Position numbers and translations under genes: made by a program. Below are positions 1 through 8,844 of a stretch of 64,000 nucleotides of DNA, in pieces. Each line of letters starts with the position of its first letter. Position 1 is the first letter of the stretch. The stretch comes from Flavobacterium luteum. Lineage in GTDB: Bacteria > Bacteroidota > Bacteroidia > Flavobacteriales > Flavobacteriaceae. The notes below the pieces were generated by a model. That model ran no database searches. It was not told the DNA's origin and saw nothing but the letters and a program-made list of their open reading frames with translations. Where the stretch lies: positions 62,001-126,000 of the forward strand of contig NZ_WAEM01000006.1 in assembly GCF_008806775.1 (NCBI RefSeq). Direction: 5' to 3'.

Positions 1-333
1 ATAATCTATACATGTTAGTGCAGTACAAGTACCACTTAATATAGACAATCTAGTATCACCGCTATAGGTTGCGCCACCATCATTTATTGGCAAATCAGAA
101 GAAATAGTGATCTCTCCATTTGAAACTGGTGTATACTTGTACCAAATAGATTTTAAAGCGGTCCCAGCATCATTTAAAGTGCCGCCTAGGCAAGGATTGG
201 AATATGTGCCAGTTATTGCAGGTGCATTTATCGTACCGTTTGCAGTAATAGCTTTAGCTGCAGCACAAGACGCTTGTGCAAAAACGTTTATGCCAATAAC
301 TAGCATAATACATGAAAGTAATAGTTTTTTCAT
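1..333 (-). CDS. Secreted protein, N-terminal part only (cut by window edge)
   Basis: Reading leftward from an ATG at 333 there is an open frame of 111 codons that runs off the window start. It opens with a clear Sec signal peptide (MKKLLLSCIMLVIGINVFAQ, residues 1-20), so the protein is exported. The mature part has paired Cys residues and the phrases IWYKYTP and DTRLSILSG. These resemble the jelly-roll, PPC-like domains common in Flavobacterium proteins exported by the type IX secretion system. That family link is from memory. The C-terminus, where a sorting domain would sit, is outside the window. A -7 like element lies at 367-374. The gene is read divergently from the OmpA-type gene to its right. 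Confidence 0.8.
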   Translation of the reverse strand, partial: MKKLLLSCIMLVIGINVFAQASCAAAKAITANGTINAPAITGTYSNPCLGGTLNDAGTALKSIWYKYTPVSNGEITISSDLPINDGGATYSGDTRLSILSGTCTALTCIDY

Positions 334-366
334 AATTATTTTTTAAGTTTTAAATTAAATATCAGG

Positions 367-374
367 CAAATATA
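367..374 (-). promoter_or_regulatory. -7 like element, leftward
   Basis: Minus-strand TATATTTG matches the Bacteroidetes TAnnTTTG element and lies 34 bases before the ATG at 333. No good TTG box is seen at the right distance upstream. Confidence 0.4.
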
Positions 375-657
375 ACTATTCTTTTAGCTTTTTAATAAAA
401 CTTGGTGTTGAAAATTTTAAACAAATGAGTTAATTAACAAACTCGGAAAAAAATTATTTGTGCTAGTAATAACGTATTATAATGATAAAATGTATTAAAA
501 AGTACATATTAAGGAATCAATTACAAACCCTTAAAATAGTTAAAAAAACTCTTACAATGCTAAATTGATTCAAATAAGCCTCTAAAAATTAATAGATCAA
601 CTAAAAGACAACGAGATATTATTAATATGTTAATAATTATAATAATAGCTCAAAAAA

Positions 658-687
658 TTGAATTTTTAAACTAAAATGTTATATTTG
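658..687 (+). promoter_or_regulatory. Promoter of the OmpA-family gene
   Basis: TTG at 658-660, a 19-base spacer, then TATATTTG at 680-687. This is the full Bacteroidetes primary sigma pattern, ending 53 bases before the start codon. Confidence 0.65.
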
Positions 688-740
688 CAAATTATATGTT
701 AAATTCAAACTTTTACAAGCTTTAATATTCAAACCAAATT

Positions 741-2117
741 ATGAAAAAAAGTTTACTACTATTATCTATTTCTTTATTTGCAATAACAACTACAATTGCT
801 CAGAATAAAGTAAAAAAAGAGACTCCTAAAAAAGAGGTAAATGATGCAGCTATCAAAAGTAACACTTTCAACAGGTGGACCATTGAAGTAAGTGCTGGTA
901 GAAGCAAAGGAATAAAACCCTACAATGTTGGTTATTTCGCAAGTGATCCTAGAACTTATTTAGGAAAACTTAGTTTCAATTCTTACAATGCAGGAGTTAG
1001 ATATATGTTTAGTCCTAAATTTGGGTTGAAATTAGATTTCTCTTCAGACTTATTTGAAAATGTTAAAGGAGCAGGCAGTAAAGAATTTAAAACACAACAA
1101 TACAGAGTTGGTATTCAGGGAGTTGTAAACGCATCTCGCCTTTTTGATATTGAAAAAGAATTGGGTCGATTTAATTTTCTTGTCCATGGAGGATTACAAG
1201 TAGGTCAAATTACACCTAAGTTGAAATCTTTTTCTAATTATAACAGAACAGAAGATAATGGAGGCGTGATTTTTGGTATTTCTCCAGAGTTTAGAGTTTT
1301 TAATAATTTTTCTATAATTGCTGACTACAGTATGGTTTATAATTATAGACAACATTATGCATGGGATGGTAATTATGCCCCAGAAGAAAATAATCTATAC
1401 GGGCAAATGATTTCTGCAACTATTGGTTTAACTTACTCATTTGGAGAAAATAATATGCACGGAGACTGGGCAACTATTATTAGCAAAGAAATGCTAGCAG
1501 TAGAAGCACTTGACAAGAAAGTTGGTGATATTGAAAAGTTAATGGATGATAGTGATAAAGATGGTGTGCCTGATTATTTAGATGTTGAAAACAATTCTAT
1601 TGCTGGAGTAGCAGTTGATACTAAAGGTAGAATGGTTGATGTTAACAAAAACGGTGTGCCTGATGAGTTAGAAAAATATTTAGCTAATAACTATTCTGAT
1701 AAAACAGAAACTAACACAATTATTGAAGGTGCTAAATCTGAATCAAAATCTGAATTAATTAAAGACTTAGTGAACAAAGGATATGTTGCAGCTTATTTTG
1801 AATTTAATGCTGTAAAACCTACAAGTATGTCATCTGATGGTATAGGGTTTATATTGAATTATTTAAGAGCAAACCCAACTTCATCTGTTGATATTATTGG
1901 TTATGCTGATGAAATTGGAAATAGTGCATATAATATTAAATTAGCAAACAATAGATCTAAGGCTGTTAAAGATATATTAATCAAATCTGGCGTTAACCCT
2001 TATAGATTAAATGTCATTCCAGGAGCTGGATCTGATAGGGGAATTGATAAATCAGTTGACCCTAAATCTCCAGAAGCTAGAAGATTAGTTAGAAAAGTTG
2101 TTTTTCAAATTAAATAA
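741..2117 (+). CDS. OmpA-family outer membrane protein
   Basis: 458 residues. It has a Sec signal peptide (cleavage after about residue 20), then a probable eight-strand beta-barrel of about 190 residues. Next come two Asp-rich, calcium-binding style segments (DSDKDGVPDYLD near 269 and DVNKNGVPDELE near 299), as in thrombospondin type 3 repeats. The C-terminal OmpA domain spans about 343-458 and carries GYADEIGN and NNRSKAVKDILI, the peptidoglycan-binding fold. The protein probably anchors the outer membrane to the cell wall. The gene stands alone, with its own promoter (658-687) and two terminators downstream (2139-2170 and 2183-2218). Confidence 0.9.
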   Translation: MKKSLLLLSISLFAITTTIAQNKVKKETPKKEVNDAAIKSNTFNRWTIEVSAGRSKGIKPYNVGYFASDPRTYLGKLSFNSYNAGVRYMFSPKFGLKLDFSSDLFENVKGAGSKEFKTQQYRVGIQGVVNASRLFDIEKELGRFNFLVHGGLQVGQITPKLKSFSNYNRTEDNGGVIFGISPEFRVFNNFSIIADYSMVYNYRQHYAWDGNYAPEENNLYGQMISATIGLTYSFGENNMHGDWATIISKEMLAVEALDKKVGDIEKLMDDSDKDGVPDYLDVENNSIAGVAVDTKGRMVDVNKNGVPDELEKYLANNYSDKTETNTIIEGAKSESKSELIKDLVNKGYVAAYFEFNAVKPTSMSSDGIGFILNYLRANPTSSVDIIGYADEIGNSAYNIKLANNRSKAVKDILIKSGVNPYRLNVIPGAGSDRGIDKSVDPKSPEARRLVRKVVFQIK

Positions 2118-2138
2118 GAATTAACATAATATAACAAT

Positions 2139-2170
2139 AAAGACTTTGTAGTAACAAAGTCTTTATTTAT
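2139..2170 (+). terminator. Terminator after the OmpA-family gene
   Basis: 10-bp perfect stem, AAAGACTTTG at 2139-2148 with CAAAGTCTTT at 2155-2164, followed by a T-rich stretch. Confidence 0.75.
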
Positions 2171-2182
2171 TAAAAAAGTAAT

Positions 2183-2218
2183 AAAACCGTTTGAAAGTAT
2201 TTTTAAACGGTTTTTTTT
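2183..2218. terminator. Second terminator, probably two-way
   Basis: AAAACCGTTT (2183-2192) pairs with AAACGGTTTT (2205-2214) and is followed by T8 on the plus strand. It lies between convergent genes and can also serve the leftward nucleotidase gene. Confidence 0.7.
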
Positions 2219-2229
2219 AATAGGAAATG

Positions 2230-3141
2230 TTAAATAATAATTGATTTTCCTTTAGAAATTATTGAAATATCAGAATCAAAATAAAAATCAATTCTACCTA
2301 GATTAATACCATAACATCCTACTTGATTTACTAAAACATCTTTTCCATCAGCATTTTTTAAAACCGTTGGTTTTTCTAAAAAAGTGTGTGTATGACCTCC
2401 TATAATTAAATCAATGTCTTTAGTAAGACCAGCTAATTTTATATCACAAATTTTATCAGGGTCATTTTTATATTGGTATCCAATATGTGACAAACATATA
2501 ACTAAATCACATTTTTTTTCATGCTTTAAGATTCGACTCATATCTTGAGCAATTTCTAATGGATTCATATAGACTGTTTCCTTATAGTTTTTTTTATCGA
2601 CCAATCCAGCTAATTCTATTCCGAGACCAAAAACCCCTATTTTTATTCCGTTTTTATGAATTATTTTAAAAGGCTTTACTTTCCCATTCAAAACGGTATT
2701 TTCGAAATCATAATTAGCCGAAATAAAATCAAAATTAGCATTATGCATTTGAGAATAAAATCCGTCAATCCCATTGTCAAAATCATGATTTCCTAATGTT
2801 CCCAAGTCATATTTCATCATACTCATGAGCTTCAATTCCAATTCCCCACCATAATAATTAAAGTAAGGAGTGCCTTGAAAAATATCACCAGCATCTAGTA
2901 ATAAAACATTTGGGTTTTCTTGACGAATGCTTTCAATCAATGCTGCTCTTCTTGCAACTCCACCCATATTTGGATTTTTAGGATGTGTAGCTGGAAACGG
3001 ATCAATGTAACTATGTACATCATTGGTATGAAGCACCGTGAGATGTCTAGATTTTGATGTTTCAAAACTACTTAACGATAACCCTAATCCTAAAAGTGTA
3101 GAACTAGCTGCTGTTTTCTGTATAAAATCTCTTCTTTTCAT
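2230..3141 (-). CDS. 5'-nucleotidase-type metallophosphatase (catalytic half)
   Basis: 303 residues. The N-terminus KRRDFIQK followed by a hydrophobic run looks like a Tat signal, so the enzyme is probably exported folded. The calcineurin-like dimetal motifs are all present: HTNDVH (38-43), DAGD (83-86), GNHD (117-120) and GGHTHTF (near 248). These match the N-terminal catalytic domain of UshA-type 5'-nucleotidases and 2',3'-cyclic phosphodiesterases, which release nucleosides and phosphate in the periplasm. The substrate-binding C-terminal domain is missing here but is encoded by the gene just upstream, 36 bases away on the same strand. The two therefore look like one split enzyme in one operon. 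Confidence 0.88.
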   Translation of the reverse strand: MKRRDFIQKTAASSTLLGLGLSLSSFETSKSRHLTVLHTNDVHSYIDPFPATHPKNPNMGGVARRAALIESIRQENPNVLLLDAGDIFQGTPYFNYYGGELELKLMSMMKYDLGTLGNHDFDNGIDGFYSQMHNANFDFISANYDFENTVLNGKVKPFKIIHKNGIKIGVFGLGIELAGLVDKKNYKETVYMNPLEIAQDMSRILKHEKKCDLVICLSHIGYQYKNDPDKICDIKLAGLTKDIDLIIGGHTHTFLEKPTVLKNADGKDVLVNQVGCYGINLGRIDFYFDSDISIISKGKSIII

Positions 3142-3177
3142 ATGTCATTTTGAGGCACAAAGCAATCTCTATTCTAT

Positions 3178-3954
3178 TTATTCAACACTAATTCTTTTAT
3201 CAGTAATAACTGGAATGGTATCCACTTCTTTAAAGTAATCAATTAATATATTTCTAAGCTTGTAATCAATAGTATAAGAATTGATTCCCTTTTTAAAAAA
3301 ACTCATATTATCTCCACCATTTGACAAATAGTCTGATGTTACAACATAATATATTTTTTCATTATCTAAAGGTTTTCCTTTAATTAGTATTGTATTTGCA
3401 ACTTTATCTTTATCAATAATAAAAGTTAATCCTGATATCGGATGCGGTTTTTTTTCTGCAATTATATAATTTACAATTTCATTAATTTGATCACTTTTTA
3501 ATGCTACAATAACTGCGCTGTTTTCAAAAGGCATAATTTCATAGGCTGTTCTAGCAGTTACATTACCTTTAGAAATTATAGAACGTATTCCGCCATGATT
3601 CAGCAAACAAATATCAATATCTTTTTTTTCTCTAGAATTAAAAATCAAATTGCTTCTTTGAAGCGTAATATCGGCAAGTAAATTCCCAATTGTTGTTTGC
3701 CATTCTCCAGTTTTATCTATTGTTTGTGGGGCATAGGCTAATATTGTATTTAAATCTTTGTCTATATTCTCTCTATAGGGTTTTATGTACTCTTCAATTA
3801 ATGGAATTTCTTTATTATTATCTGTAACTCCAATTTCTTTGCCATCAATTTTGGTTACAAATATTTTTTGTTGTACACAAGATATAAAAAGGAAAGTTGT
3901 TAAGAATATAACAAAATGTTGAGATAATGCGGTATAGTTTTTTAATTTTGACAT
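3178..3954 (-). CDS. 5'-nucleotidase C-terminal domain lipoprotein
   Basis: 258 residues. The N-terminus ends in the lipobox FLFISC (Cys26), so the mature protein is membrane-anchored. The rest matches the 5'-nucleotidase C-terminal (substrate-specificity) domain: LLNHGGIR near 115, AYEIMPFENS near 138 and LSNGGDNMSFF near 212. It is the first gene of a two-gene leftward operon with the metallophosphatase at 2230-3141. In UshA both domains lie on one chain; here they are separate proteins with different export signals (Tat and lipoprotein). Two separate genes of this kind also occur in other Bacteroidetes, as far as I recall. Confidence 0.87.
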   Translation of the reverse strand: MSKLKNYTALSQHFVIFLTTFLFISCVQQKIFVTKIDGKEIGVTDNNKEIPLIEEYIKPYRENIDKDLNTILAYAPQTIDKTGEWQTTIGNLLADITLQRSNLIFNSREKKDIDICLLNHGGIRSIISKGNVTARTAYEIMPFENSAVIVALKSDQINEIVNYIIAEKKPHPISGLTFIIDKDKVANTILIKGKPLDNEKIYYVVTSDYLSNGGDNMSFFKKGINSYTIDYKLRNILIDYFKEVDTIPVITDKRISVE

Positions 3955-3975
3955 CTAAAGTGTAACTTATTTAAT

Positions 3976-3983
3976 TAATTTTG
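3976..3983 (+). promoter_or_regulatory. -7 like element before the dapA operon
   Basis: TAATTTTG matches TAnnTTTG and lies 19 bases before the ATG at 4003. No convincing -33 box was found. Confidence 0.4.
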
Positions 3984-4002
3984 TAACCCAAGTAAAAATA
4001 GT

Positions 4003-4521
4003 ATGTTTTTAAATCACCTAAAGAATTTTTTTACCAAAAATATAGTTAAAAATACATTGTCAAATGTAAAGAATATTTCGTCTGCTGCAACAATAAAAAC
4101 TGTTGGAATTGTATTTGATGAAACCTATTTTTACGAGAAAGAAGCTTTGGTTCAGGAATTAGTTAATAATGGAATTATTGAAAGTAGTATTCAGATACTG
4201 GTTTTTAAAGATAAAATAAAAAAGAATGAAGTTTTTGATTATCCTACATTTAGTCATAAAGACTTAAGTTGGACAGCAACTTTCGAAAAATCGGAAGTAA
4301 AGGATTTTGTGGCAAAAAAGTTCGATTTGCTAATAAACTACTACGATACCGAAAAATCTGCTTTACTTTTAGTTTCCAATCAATCAAAAGCGATTTTTAA
4401 AGTAGGGTTTGCATCAATTGATAAAAAACTGAATCATTTTATGATTCATACAAATGCCGAAAACTATAAGATATTCATCGAAGAGTTATTTAAATATCTA
4501 AAAATATTAAACAAAATATAA
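4003..4521 (+). CDS. Conserved hypothetical protein upstream of dapA
   Basis: 172 residues with no signal peptide or membrane segment, so probably cytoplasmic. The N-terminus is basic ([15 protein letters not shown]), followed by an alternating beta/alpha pattern ([44 protein letters not shown]). It resembles the uncharacterised Flavobacteriales family I know as DUF6913, a name given from memory. The stop codon is one base from the dapA start, so the two are almost certainly co-transcribed. No function is known and none is proposed here. Confidence 0.75.
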   Translation: MFLNHLKNFFTKNIVKNTLSNVKNISSAATIKTVGIVFDETYFYEKEALVQELVNNGIIESSIQILVFKDKIKKNEVFDYPTFSHKDLSWTATFEKSEVKDFVAKKFDLLINYYDTEKSALLLVSNQSKAIFKVGFASIDKKLNHFMIHTNAENYKIFIEELFKYLKILNKI

Positions 4522-4522
4522 T

Positions 4523-5407
4523 ATGCAATCATTAATAGGTACTGGAGTTGCACTAGTTACACCATTTAAAAAAGATTTTTCTGTAGATGTTGAAGCTCTA
4601 AAAAAAATCGTTCAATATCAAATAGAAAACGGAATTGATTATTTGGTAATTTTAGGAACTACTGCCGAAAATGCTACACTTGACATACAGGAAAAAGAAG
4701 TAGTTATAAAAACTATTATTGATGCTAATAATGGTAGATTGCCATTAGTACTTGGGGTTGGAGGAAATGATACTCGTCAGGTCGTTACAGAATTACAAAA
4801 CAGAGATTTATCTCCATTTATAGCTATACTTTCTGTATCGCCATATTATAATAAACCTACACAAGAAGGAATTTACCAACACTTCAAAGCTATTGCCCAA
4901 GCATCATCGATTCCTATTATTATATACAATGTTCCTGGAAGAACAGCAAGTAATATATTGCCATCTACAGTGATTCGCTTAGCAAATGATTTTAAAAATA
5001 TTGTTGCTATAAAAGAAGCTGCTGGTGATATACCTCAAGCCATGAAATTAATTAAATACAAACCAAAAGATTTCTTGGTTATTTCTGGTGATGATATTGC
5101 GACCTTGCCCATTATTTTTGCAGGTGGAAGTGGAGTAATATCGGTAATAGGAGAAGGCTTTCCTAAGCAAACTTCTGATATGGTGAAATTGGCATTGAAT
5201 AATAAAGTTCAGGAAGCTTACCAATTACATTATTTACTAATGGATAGCATTGATATGATTTTTGAACAAGGAAATCCTGCAGGAATTAAAGAAATATTTA
5301 AATCATTAGGTTTGTCTGAAAACACAGTACGATTACCATTGGTAAATGTTGATGAAAATTTAGCCAATAGATTGCATAAAGAAGTGAAGAAAATAAATGA
5401 GATGTAG
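4523..5407 (+). CDS. dapA: 4-hydroxy-tetrahydrodipicolinate synthase
   Basis: 294 residues, the usual length. The enzyme condenses pyruvate with aspartate semialdehyde, the first committed step of lysine and diaminopimelate synthesis in the cytoplasm. Hallmarks are visible: GTTAEN (45-50), the Tyr pair in [11 protein letters not shown] (108-109), YNVPGRTA with Tyr135, the Schiff-base Lys164 in VAIKEAAGD, and the glycine-rich [11 protein letters not shown] loop. Position 48 is Ala where many DapA proteins have GTTGE; the catalytic Thr is kept. The start is one base after the stop of the preceding gene. A strong two-way terminator follows at 5424-5465. The paralogous NanA and KdgA families are less likely because of the DapA-type motifs. 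Confidence 0.93.
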   Translation: MQSLIGTGVALVTPFKKDFSVDVEALKKIVQYQIENGIDYLVILGTTAENATLDIQEKEVVIKTIIDANNGRLPLVLGVGGNDTRQVVTELQNRDLSPFIAILSVSPYYNKPTQEGIYQHFKAIAQASSIPIIIYNVPGRTASNILPSTVIRLANDFKNIVAIKEAAGDIPQAMKLIKYKPKDFLVISGDDIATLPIIFAGGSGVISVIGEGFPKQTSDMVKLALNNKVQEAYQLHYLLMDSIDMIFEQGNPAGIKEIFKSLGLSENTVRLPLVNVDENLANRLHKEVKKINEM

Positions 5408-5423
5408 TTTTGAAGTTATTTAT

Positions 5424-5465
5424 ACAAAACAATAAACCACCCTAACGGGTGGTTTATTGTTTTGT
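5424..5465. terminator. Two-way terminator, 19-bp perfect stem
   Basis: The arms at 5424-5442 and 5447-5465 are perfectly complementary over 19 bases with a 4-base TAAC loop. The A/T-rich outer ends give T runs in both directions. It separates convergent dapA and the aminotransferase gene. Confidence 0.85.
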
Positions 5466-5488
5466 ATTTAATAAGATATTAAAAATTT

Positions 5489-6823
5489 CTAAATTACATA
5501 TTCATCAGCAATACTTAATGCTTCAGAAATAATAGCCAATCCTTCATCAATTTGAGCTTCATTTATAATTAAAGGTGGTGCAATAAAAATATAGCCCCAA
5601 CGAACAAAAGTATAGAGTCCAAGCTCTCTTAGCTTTGCTCCTACTTTATTCATCACTTCCATTTCAGTGGCATTTGCGTTAAATGGAGCCATTAGTTGAT
5701 ACGGTTTTTTACTTTTTACAACATCAAGACATCCTAGTAATCCTTTATTTCTAAATTCTCCAATTGAAGGATGTTTTGCTCTCATTTCATTAATTCTTTT
5801 CTCAATATATAAAGCCATTTTATTAGCGTTTGCTATTAAATTATCACTTTCATATATGTTTATAACAGCAAGTGATGCTGCTAAAGCTACTGGATGTGAG
5901 TTGTAGGTTAATCCAAGCCATAACGGAGAATCATCATACTTAGCTGCAATTTTATCAGATACCATCAAACAGCCTAGTGGTAAATATGAGGAAGTTAGTC
6001 CTTTTGCCATACATATCATATCGGGAACTATGTCACTATGTTCAAATCCAAACCATTTTCCTGTTCTACCAAAACCACTCATTACTTCGTCAGCAATAAA
6101 TAGTATATCATATTTTTCGCACAACGCTTTTATGCCTTTTAAATAGCCATTAGGATAATGCAAACATCCAGAAGAACCACTTTCTCCTTCAAATATGAAA
6201 GCAGCAATTGTGTGTCCGCCTTCGTAACGAATGATTCGTTCTACTGAATCTAAACTCCATTTTAATCTAGTTTCTTCATCTTGATCACTTAAACCATAAA
6301 AATCATACGGATCATCGAGATGAAACATATTTGGTACTTGTTGCGCATCACTATATAGTTTTCTAGGATCGCCACCAGCTGTCATACTTGCATAGGAAGC
6401 GCCATGAAATCCTCGGTATCTTCCAAAAATTTTATGCTTACCAGTATATAAACGTGCTAATTTTATAGCATTATCAACAGATGTTGCTCCGCATAAAGTA
6501 AAGAAAGCTTTGTTTAAGTCACCAGGGCAAATTTCGGCTAGTTTTTTAGATAATTTTGCTCGGATTTCGGTAGTACATACTGGAGTAACATAACTCACTT
6601 TTTGCATTTGATCTACAACGGCATCAGTTACTCTTTGATCGCCATGCCCAATATTTACAGACATTAATCCGCTAGAAAAATCTATAATTTTTTTTCCTCC
6701 AACTTCATATAAATAGACACCTTCAGCTTTTTCAATAGCAATAGGGTTAATGTTTTTTTGTGCAACCCAAGTAAACAAACTGTATTGCTTACTGTCACTT
6801 ATTATTTGTTCTTTACTTAACAT
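5489..6823 (-). CDS. Class III PLP-dependent aminotransferase
   Basis: 444 residues, full length for class III (omega) aminotransferases. The visible signature is IFEGESGSSG, then FIADEVMSGFGRTG with the PLP-ring Asp, then the PLP lysine Lys274 in MAKGLTSSYLP. Enzymes of this group move an amino group from beta-alanine, 4-aminobutyrate, taurine or similar omega-amines to pyruvate or 2-oxoglutarate. The next gene upstream on the same strand (354 bases away) is a CoA-acylating semialdehyde dehydrogenase. This suggests a route such as beta-alanine to malonate semialdehyde to acetyl-CoA. The exact substrate is inference; GABA or a valine-derived 3-aminoisobutyrate are alternatives. Confidence 0.85.
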   Translation of the reverse strand: MLSKEQIISDSKQYSLFTWVAQKNINPIAIEKAEGVYLYEVGGKKIIDFSSGLMSVNIGHGDQRVTDAVVDQMQKVSYVTPVCTTEIRAKLSKKLAEICPGDLNKAFFTLCGATSVDNAIKLARLYTGKHKIFGRYRGFHGASYASMTAGGDPRKLYSDAQQVPNMFHLDDPYDFYGLSDQDEETRLKWSLDSVERIIRYEGGHTIAAFIFEGESGSSGCLHYPNGYLKGIKALCEKYDILFIADEVMSGFGRTGKWFGFEHSDIVPDMICMAKGLTSSYLPLGCLMVSDKIAAKYDDSPLWLGLTYNSHPVALAASLAVINIYESDNLIANANKMALYIEKRINEMRAKHPSIGEFRNKGLLGCLDVVKSKKPYQLMAPFNANATEMEVMNKVGAKLRELGLYTFVRWGYIFIAPPLIINEAQIDEGLAIISEALSIADEYVI

Positions 6824-7176
6824 TTTTTTATTTATAATTTTATAATTATTTTAAAACTTAGGTCTTAACCGTATGTAAACTCGTCCCTTAAAAACCCAAT
6901 TTTTTGATACAAAACTTGTGTGATAAACTTGTTTGAAATAAATGAAGAAAAACTGCTGCAAATTAAAGCGAAACCTACAAATTTATTTTTATCATCTAAA
7001 GCTAAAAAATGACAGCCAGACTATTCTCTATTCTTTTTTTAAATACGATTTGTTCATTTTAAAATTAGATGAATTTCAATAAAAACAAGATGGATATCAA
7101 ATAAGTTTGTTGATTAATCAAAATCTGCTAAATGACTTTTTTAATCATTCAAATATGATTTTATTTTTCAAATTTT
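6824..7176. other. Intergenic region between two catabolic genes, 353 bases
   Basis: No coding frame worth calling. It holds a 12-base palindrome TTGATTAATCAA (7110-7121) and a minus-strand TAAATTTG (6985 down to 6978) that could be a -7 element. The length suggests the aminotransferase gene may have its own promoter rather than depend on read-through from the dehydrogenase gene. Confidence 0.5.
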
Positions 7177-8634
7177 TTAACTCATCCAATTGACCCCAGC
7201 TTCCTGATTCCATTTGGTTGTTGTTTTCTTTTCTTTGGTAAAGAAAATTATGGAGCTTTTGCCAGTAATATCGCCTGAGCCAAATCGCGATTCGTTCCAT
7301 CCTCCAAAACCGAAAGGCTCTCTAGGAACTGGAACACCTATGTTTACACCACACATTCCAGCCGAAGCATTCTCAGTAACATAATTCGCTAAGCCACCAC
7401 TTTGAGTAAATACCGAACAAGCATTTCCGTATGGATTTGCATTTTCAATAGCTAGAGCTTCATCAATAGTTTTTACACGAACTATAGTTAAAACTGGACC
7501 GAAAATTTCTTCTTTTGCTACACGCATGTCTGCGGTAGCGTGGTCTATTATAGTTGGGCCAACATAAAAACCATTTTCTTTTCCAGGAACTACAGTATTT
7601 CGTCCATCTAAAATAATTTTAGCACCTTGTTCTTCAGCTTCAGTAATATAATTTTCAATTCTTTCTTTTGAAGCTTTTGAAATTACAGCACCTAATGTAG
7701 TACCACACTGAATTTTAAGCGCATCTCCAACCAATTTATCTAAAATGGCATCACAATTACCAACTGCTATTAGCGTAGCAGCTGCCATACATCTTTGTCC
7801 TGCGCAACCACTCATAGAGGCAACAATATTAGACGATGCCATGTCTGGATGCGCGTCTGGCAATAAAATAATATGGTTTTTTGCACCACCCAAAGCAAGT
7901 ACTTGCTTTAAATTGTTGCTAGCTCTTTGATATACTATTTTTGCTACTTTAGTCGAGCCTACAAAAGTAACCGCTTTAATATCTGGATGATCGCATATAT
8001 TTTCTACCGTAGATTGAGTGCCGTTAATGATATTGAATAATCCGTCAGGTAATCCAGCCTCTTTAAGCAATTTAGCAATATATTGACTACTGATAGGAAC
8101 TAATTCTGAAGGCTTTAAAATCATTGCATTTCCTAGAGCAATTGCATTTACAAGAGTCCAATGTGGCACCATACTCGGAAAATTAAATGGTGCTATCGAA
8201 GCTACTACTCCTAATGGATGCCTTGTAGAAGAACAATAGACTCCCTTACTTACTTCCATATTTTCACCATTAACGAATTGGGGTAGTGAACATGCAAATT
8301 CAGTAAGTTCTATAGCTTTATCAATTTCTGCTTTGGCTTCGCTATGAATTTTACCGTTTTCTTGGTATATAATTTCAGTAAGTTCTACACTATTTTTTTC
8401 TAATAACTGTCTGTATCTGTATAAAACTTGAACTCTTTCTTTTAAGGTTACTTTTTGCCATGCTTTTTGAGCTTTTTGAGCAGCAATTACAATTTCATTC
8501 AAGTCATCCATAGAAGATTCTTTGAAATTTGACAATTCTCCACCATCTAAAGGTGAAATAACTGAATGAGTTTTAGTTGTGCTTCCTGATTTAAAAGCTC
8601 CGTTTATAAAGTTTTGTACTTCGTTGTATTTCAT
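7177..8634 (-). CDS. mmsA: CoA-acylating methylmalonate-semialdehyde dehydrogenase
   Basis: 485 residues of the aldehyde dehydrogenase superfamily. Features typical of the CoA-acylating MmsA/IolA branch are IAPFNFPSMVPHW, the NAD-binding FVGSTKVA, and GCAGQRCMA with the probable catalytic Cys282. The enzyme turns methylmalonate semialdehyde into propionyl-CoA, or malonate semialdehyde into acetyl-CoA, using NAD and CoA. It is the last step of valine, beta-alanine or inositol breakdown. Its neighbours are a class III aminotransferase downstream and a divergent Lrp/AsnC regulator upstream. A -7 element and a 14-base palindrome sit just before the start (8654-8673), so repression or activation by the regulator is likely. 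Confidence 0.9.
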   Translation of the reverse strand: MKYNEVQNFINGAFKSGSTTKTHSVISPLDGGELSNFKESSMDDLNEIVIAAQKAQKAWQKVTLKERVQVLYRYRQLLEKNSVELTEIIYQENGKIHSEAKAEIDKAIELTEFACSLPQFVNGENMEVSKGVYCSSTRHPLGVVASIAPFNFPSMVPHWTLVNAIALGNAMILKPSELVPISSQYIAKLLKEAGLPDGLFNIINGTQSTVENICDHPDIKAVTFVGSTKVAKIVYQRASNNLKQVLALGGAKNHIILLPDAHPDMASSNIVASMSGCAGQRCMAAATLIAVGNCDAILDKLVGDALKIQCGTTLGAVISKASKERIENYITEAEEQGAKIILDGRNTVVPGKENGFYVGPTIIDHATADMRVAKEEIFGPVLTIVRVKTIDEALAIENANPYGNACSVFTQSGGLANYVTENASAGMCGVNIGVPVPREPFGFGGWNESRFGSGDITGKSSIIFFTKEKKTTTKWNQEAGVNWMS

Positions 8635-8653
8635 GATAAATAATTTTAAAATT

Positions 8654-8661
8654 CAAATATA
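8654..8661 (-). promoter_or_regulatory. -7 element of the mmsA promoter
   Basis: Minus-strand TATATTTG matches TAnnTTTG exactly and ends 20 bases before the mmsA ATG. It overlaps the palindrome at 8660-8673. Confidence 0.55.
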
Positions 8662-8673
8662 CAATATATTGTA
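8660..8673. promoter_or_regulatory. 14-base palindrome, candidate Lrp/AsnC operator
   Basis: TACAATATATTGTA is a perfect 14-base palindrome. It overlaps the upstream end of the mmsA -7 element and lies between mmsA and the divergent Lrp/AsnC-type regulator gene. Regulators of this family bind AT-rich dyads as dimers, so this is the obvious binding site. The link is inferred from position. Confidence 0.55.
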
Positions 8674-8844
8674 AAATAAAAGTAATATATCGATAATAAT
8701 ATTAAAAAAACGAATAGATTTACAAATAATATTATGTTTTTTAAATTTATTTACAAAAAACGTATTAAAAAATTTAACTCTAAAATTAAATCTTTATAAA
8801 AGTAATTGTTTTATTTCTTATTTTTATGGCAAACAACAAACAAT

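Larger units (their letters stand above)
334..740. other. Divergent intergenic region, 407 bases
   Basis: AT-rich region between two divergent envelope or secreted protein genes. It holds a -7 like element for the leftward gene (367-374) and a good TTG-N19-TAnnTTTG promoter for the rightward gene (658-687). No further gene or strong repeat is visible. Confidence 0.7.

Noticed and set aside
107..346. Open frame on the plus strand opposite the first secreted protein
   Set aside because: It lies fully over the better minus-strand frame with a clear signal peptide, and its own translation has no family features.
45..4050. GTTAEN in DapA as loss of activity
   Set aside because: Only the Gly after the second Thr is changed to Ala; the catalytic Thr, both Tyr and the Schiff-base Lys are all present (protein at 4523-5407), so activity is expected.
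7110..7121. Palindrome TTGATTAATCAA in the gap after mmsA
   Set aside because: Short and AT-rich; without a matching promoter or second copy it may be chance. It does not match the palindrome before mmsA.
8806..8844. Longer N-terminus for the Lrp/AsnC regulator
   Set aside because: It needs a TTG start and adds hydrophobic residues unlike any family member; the ATG at 8845 is in the right place.
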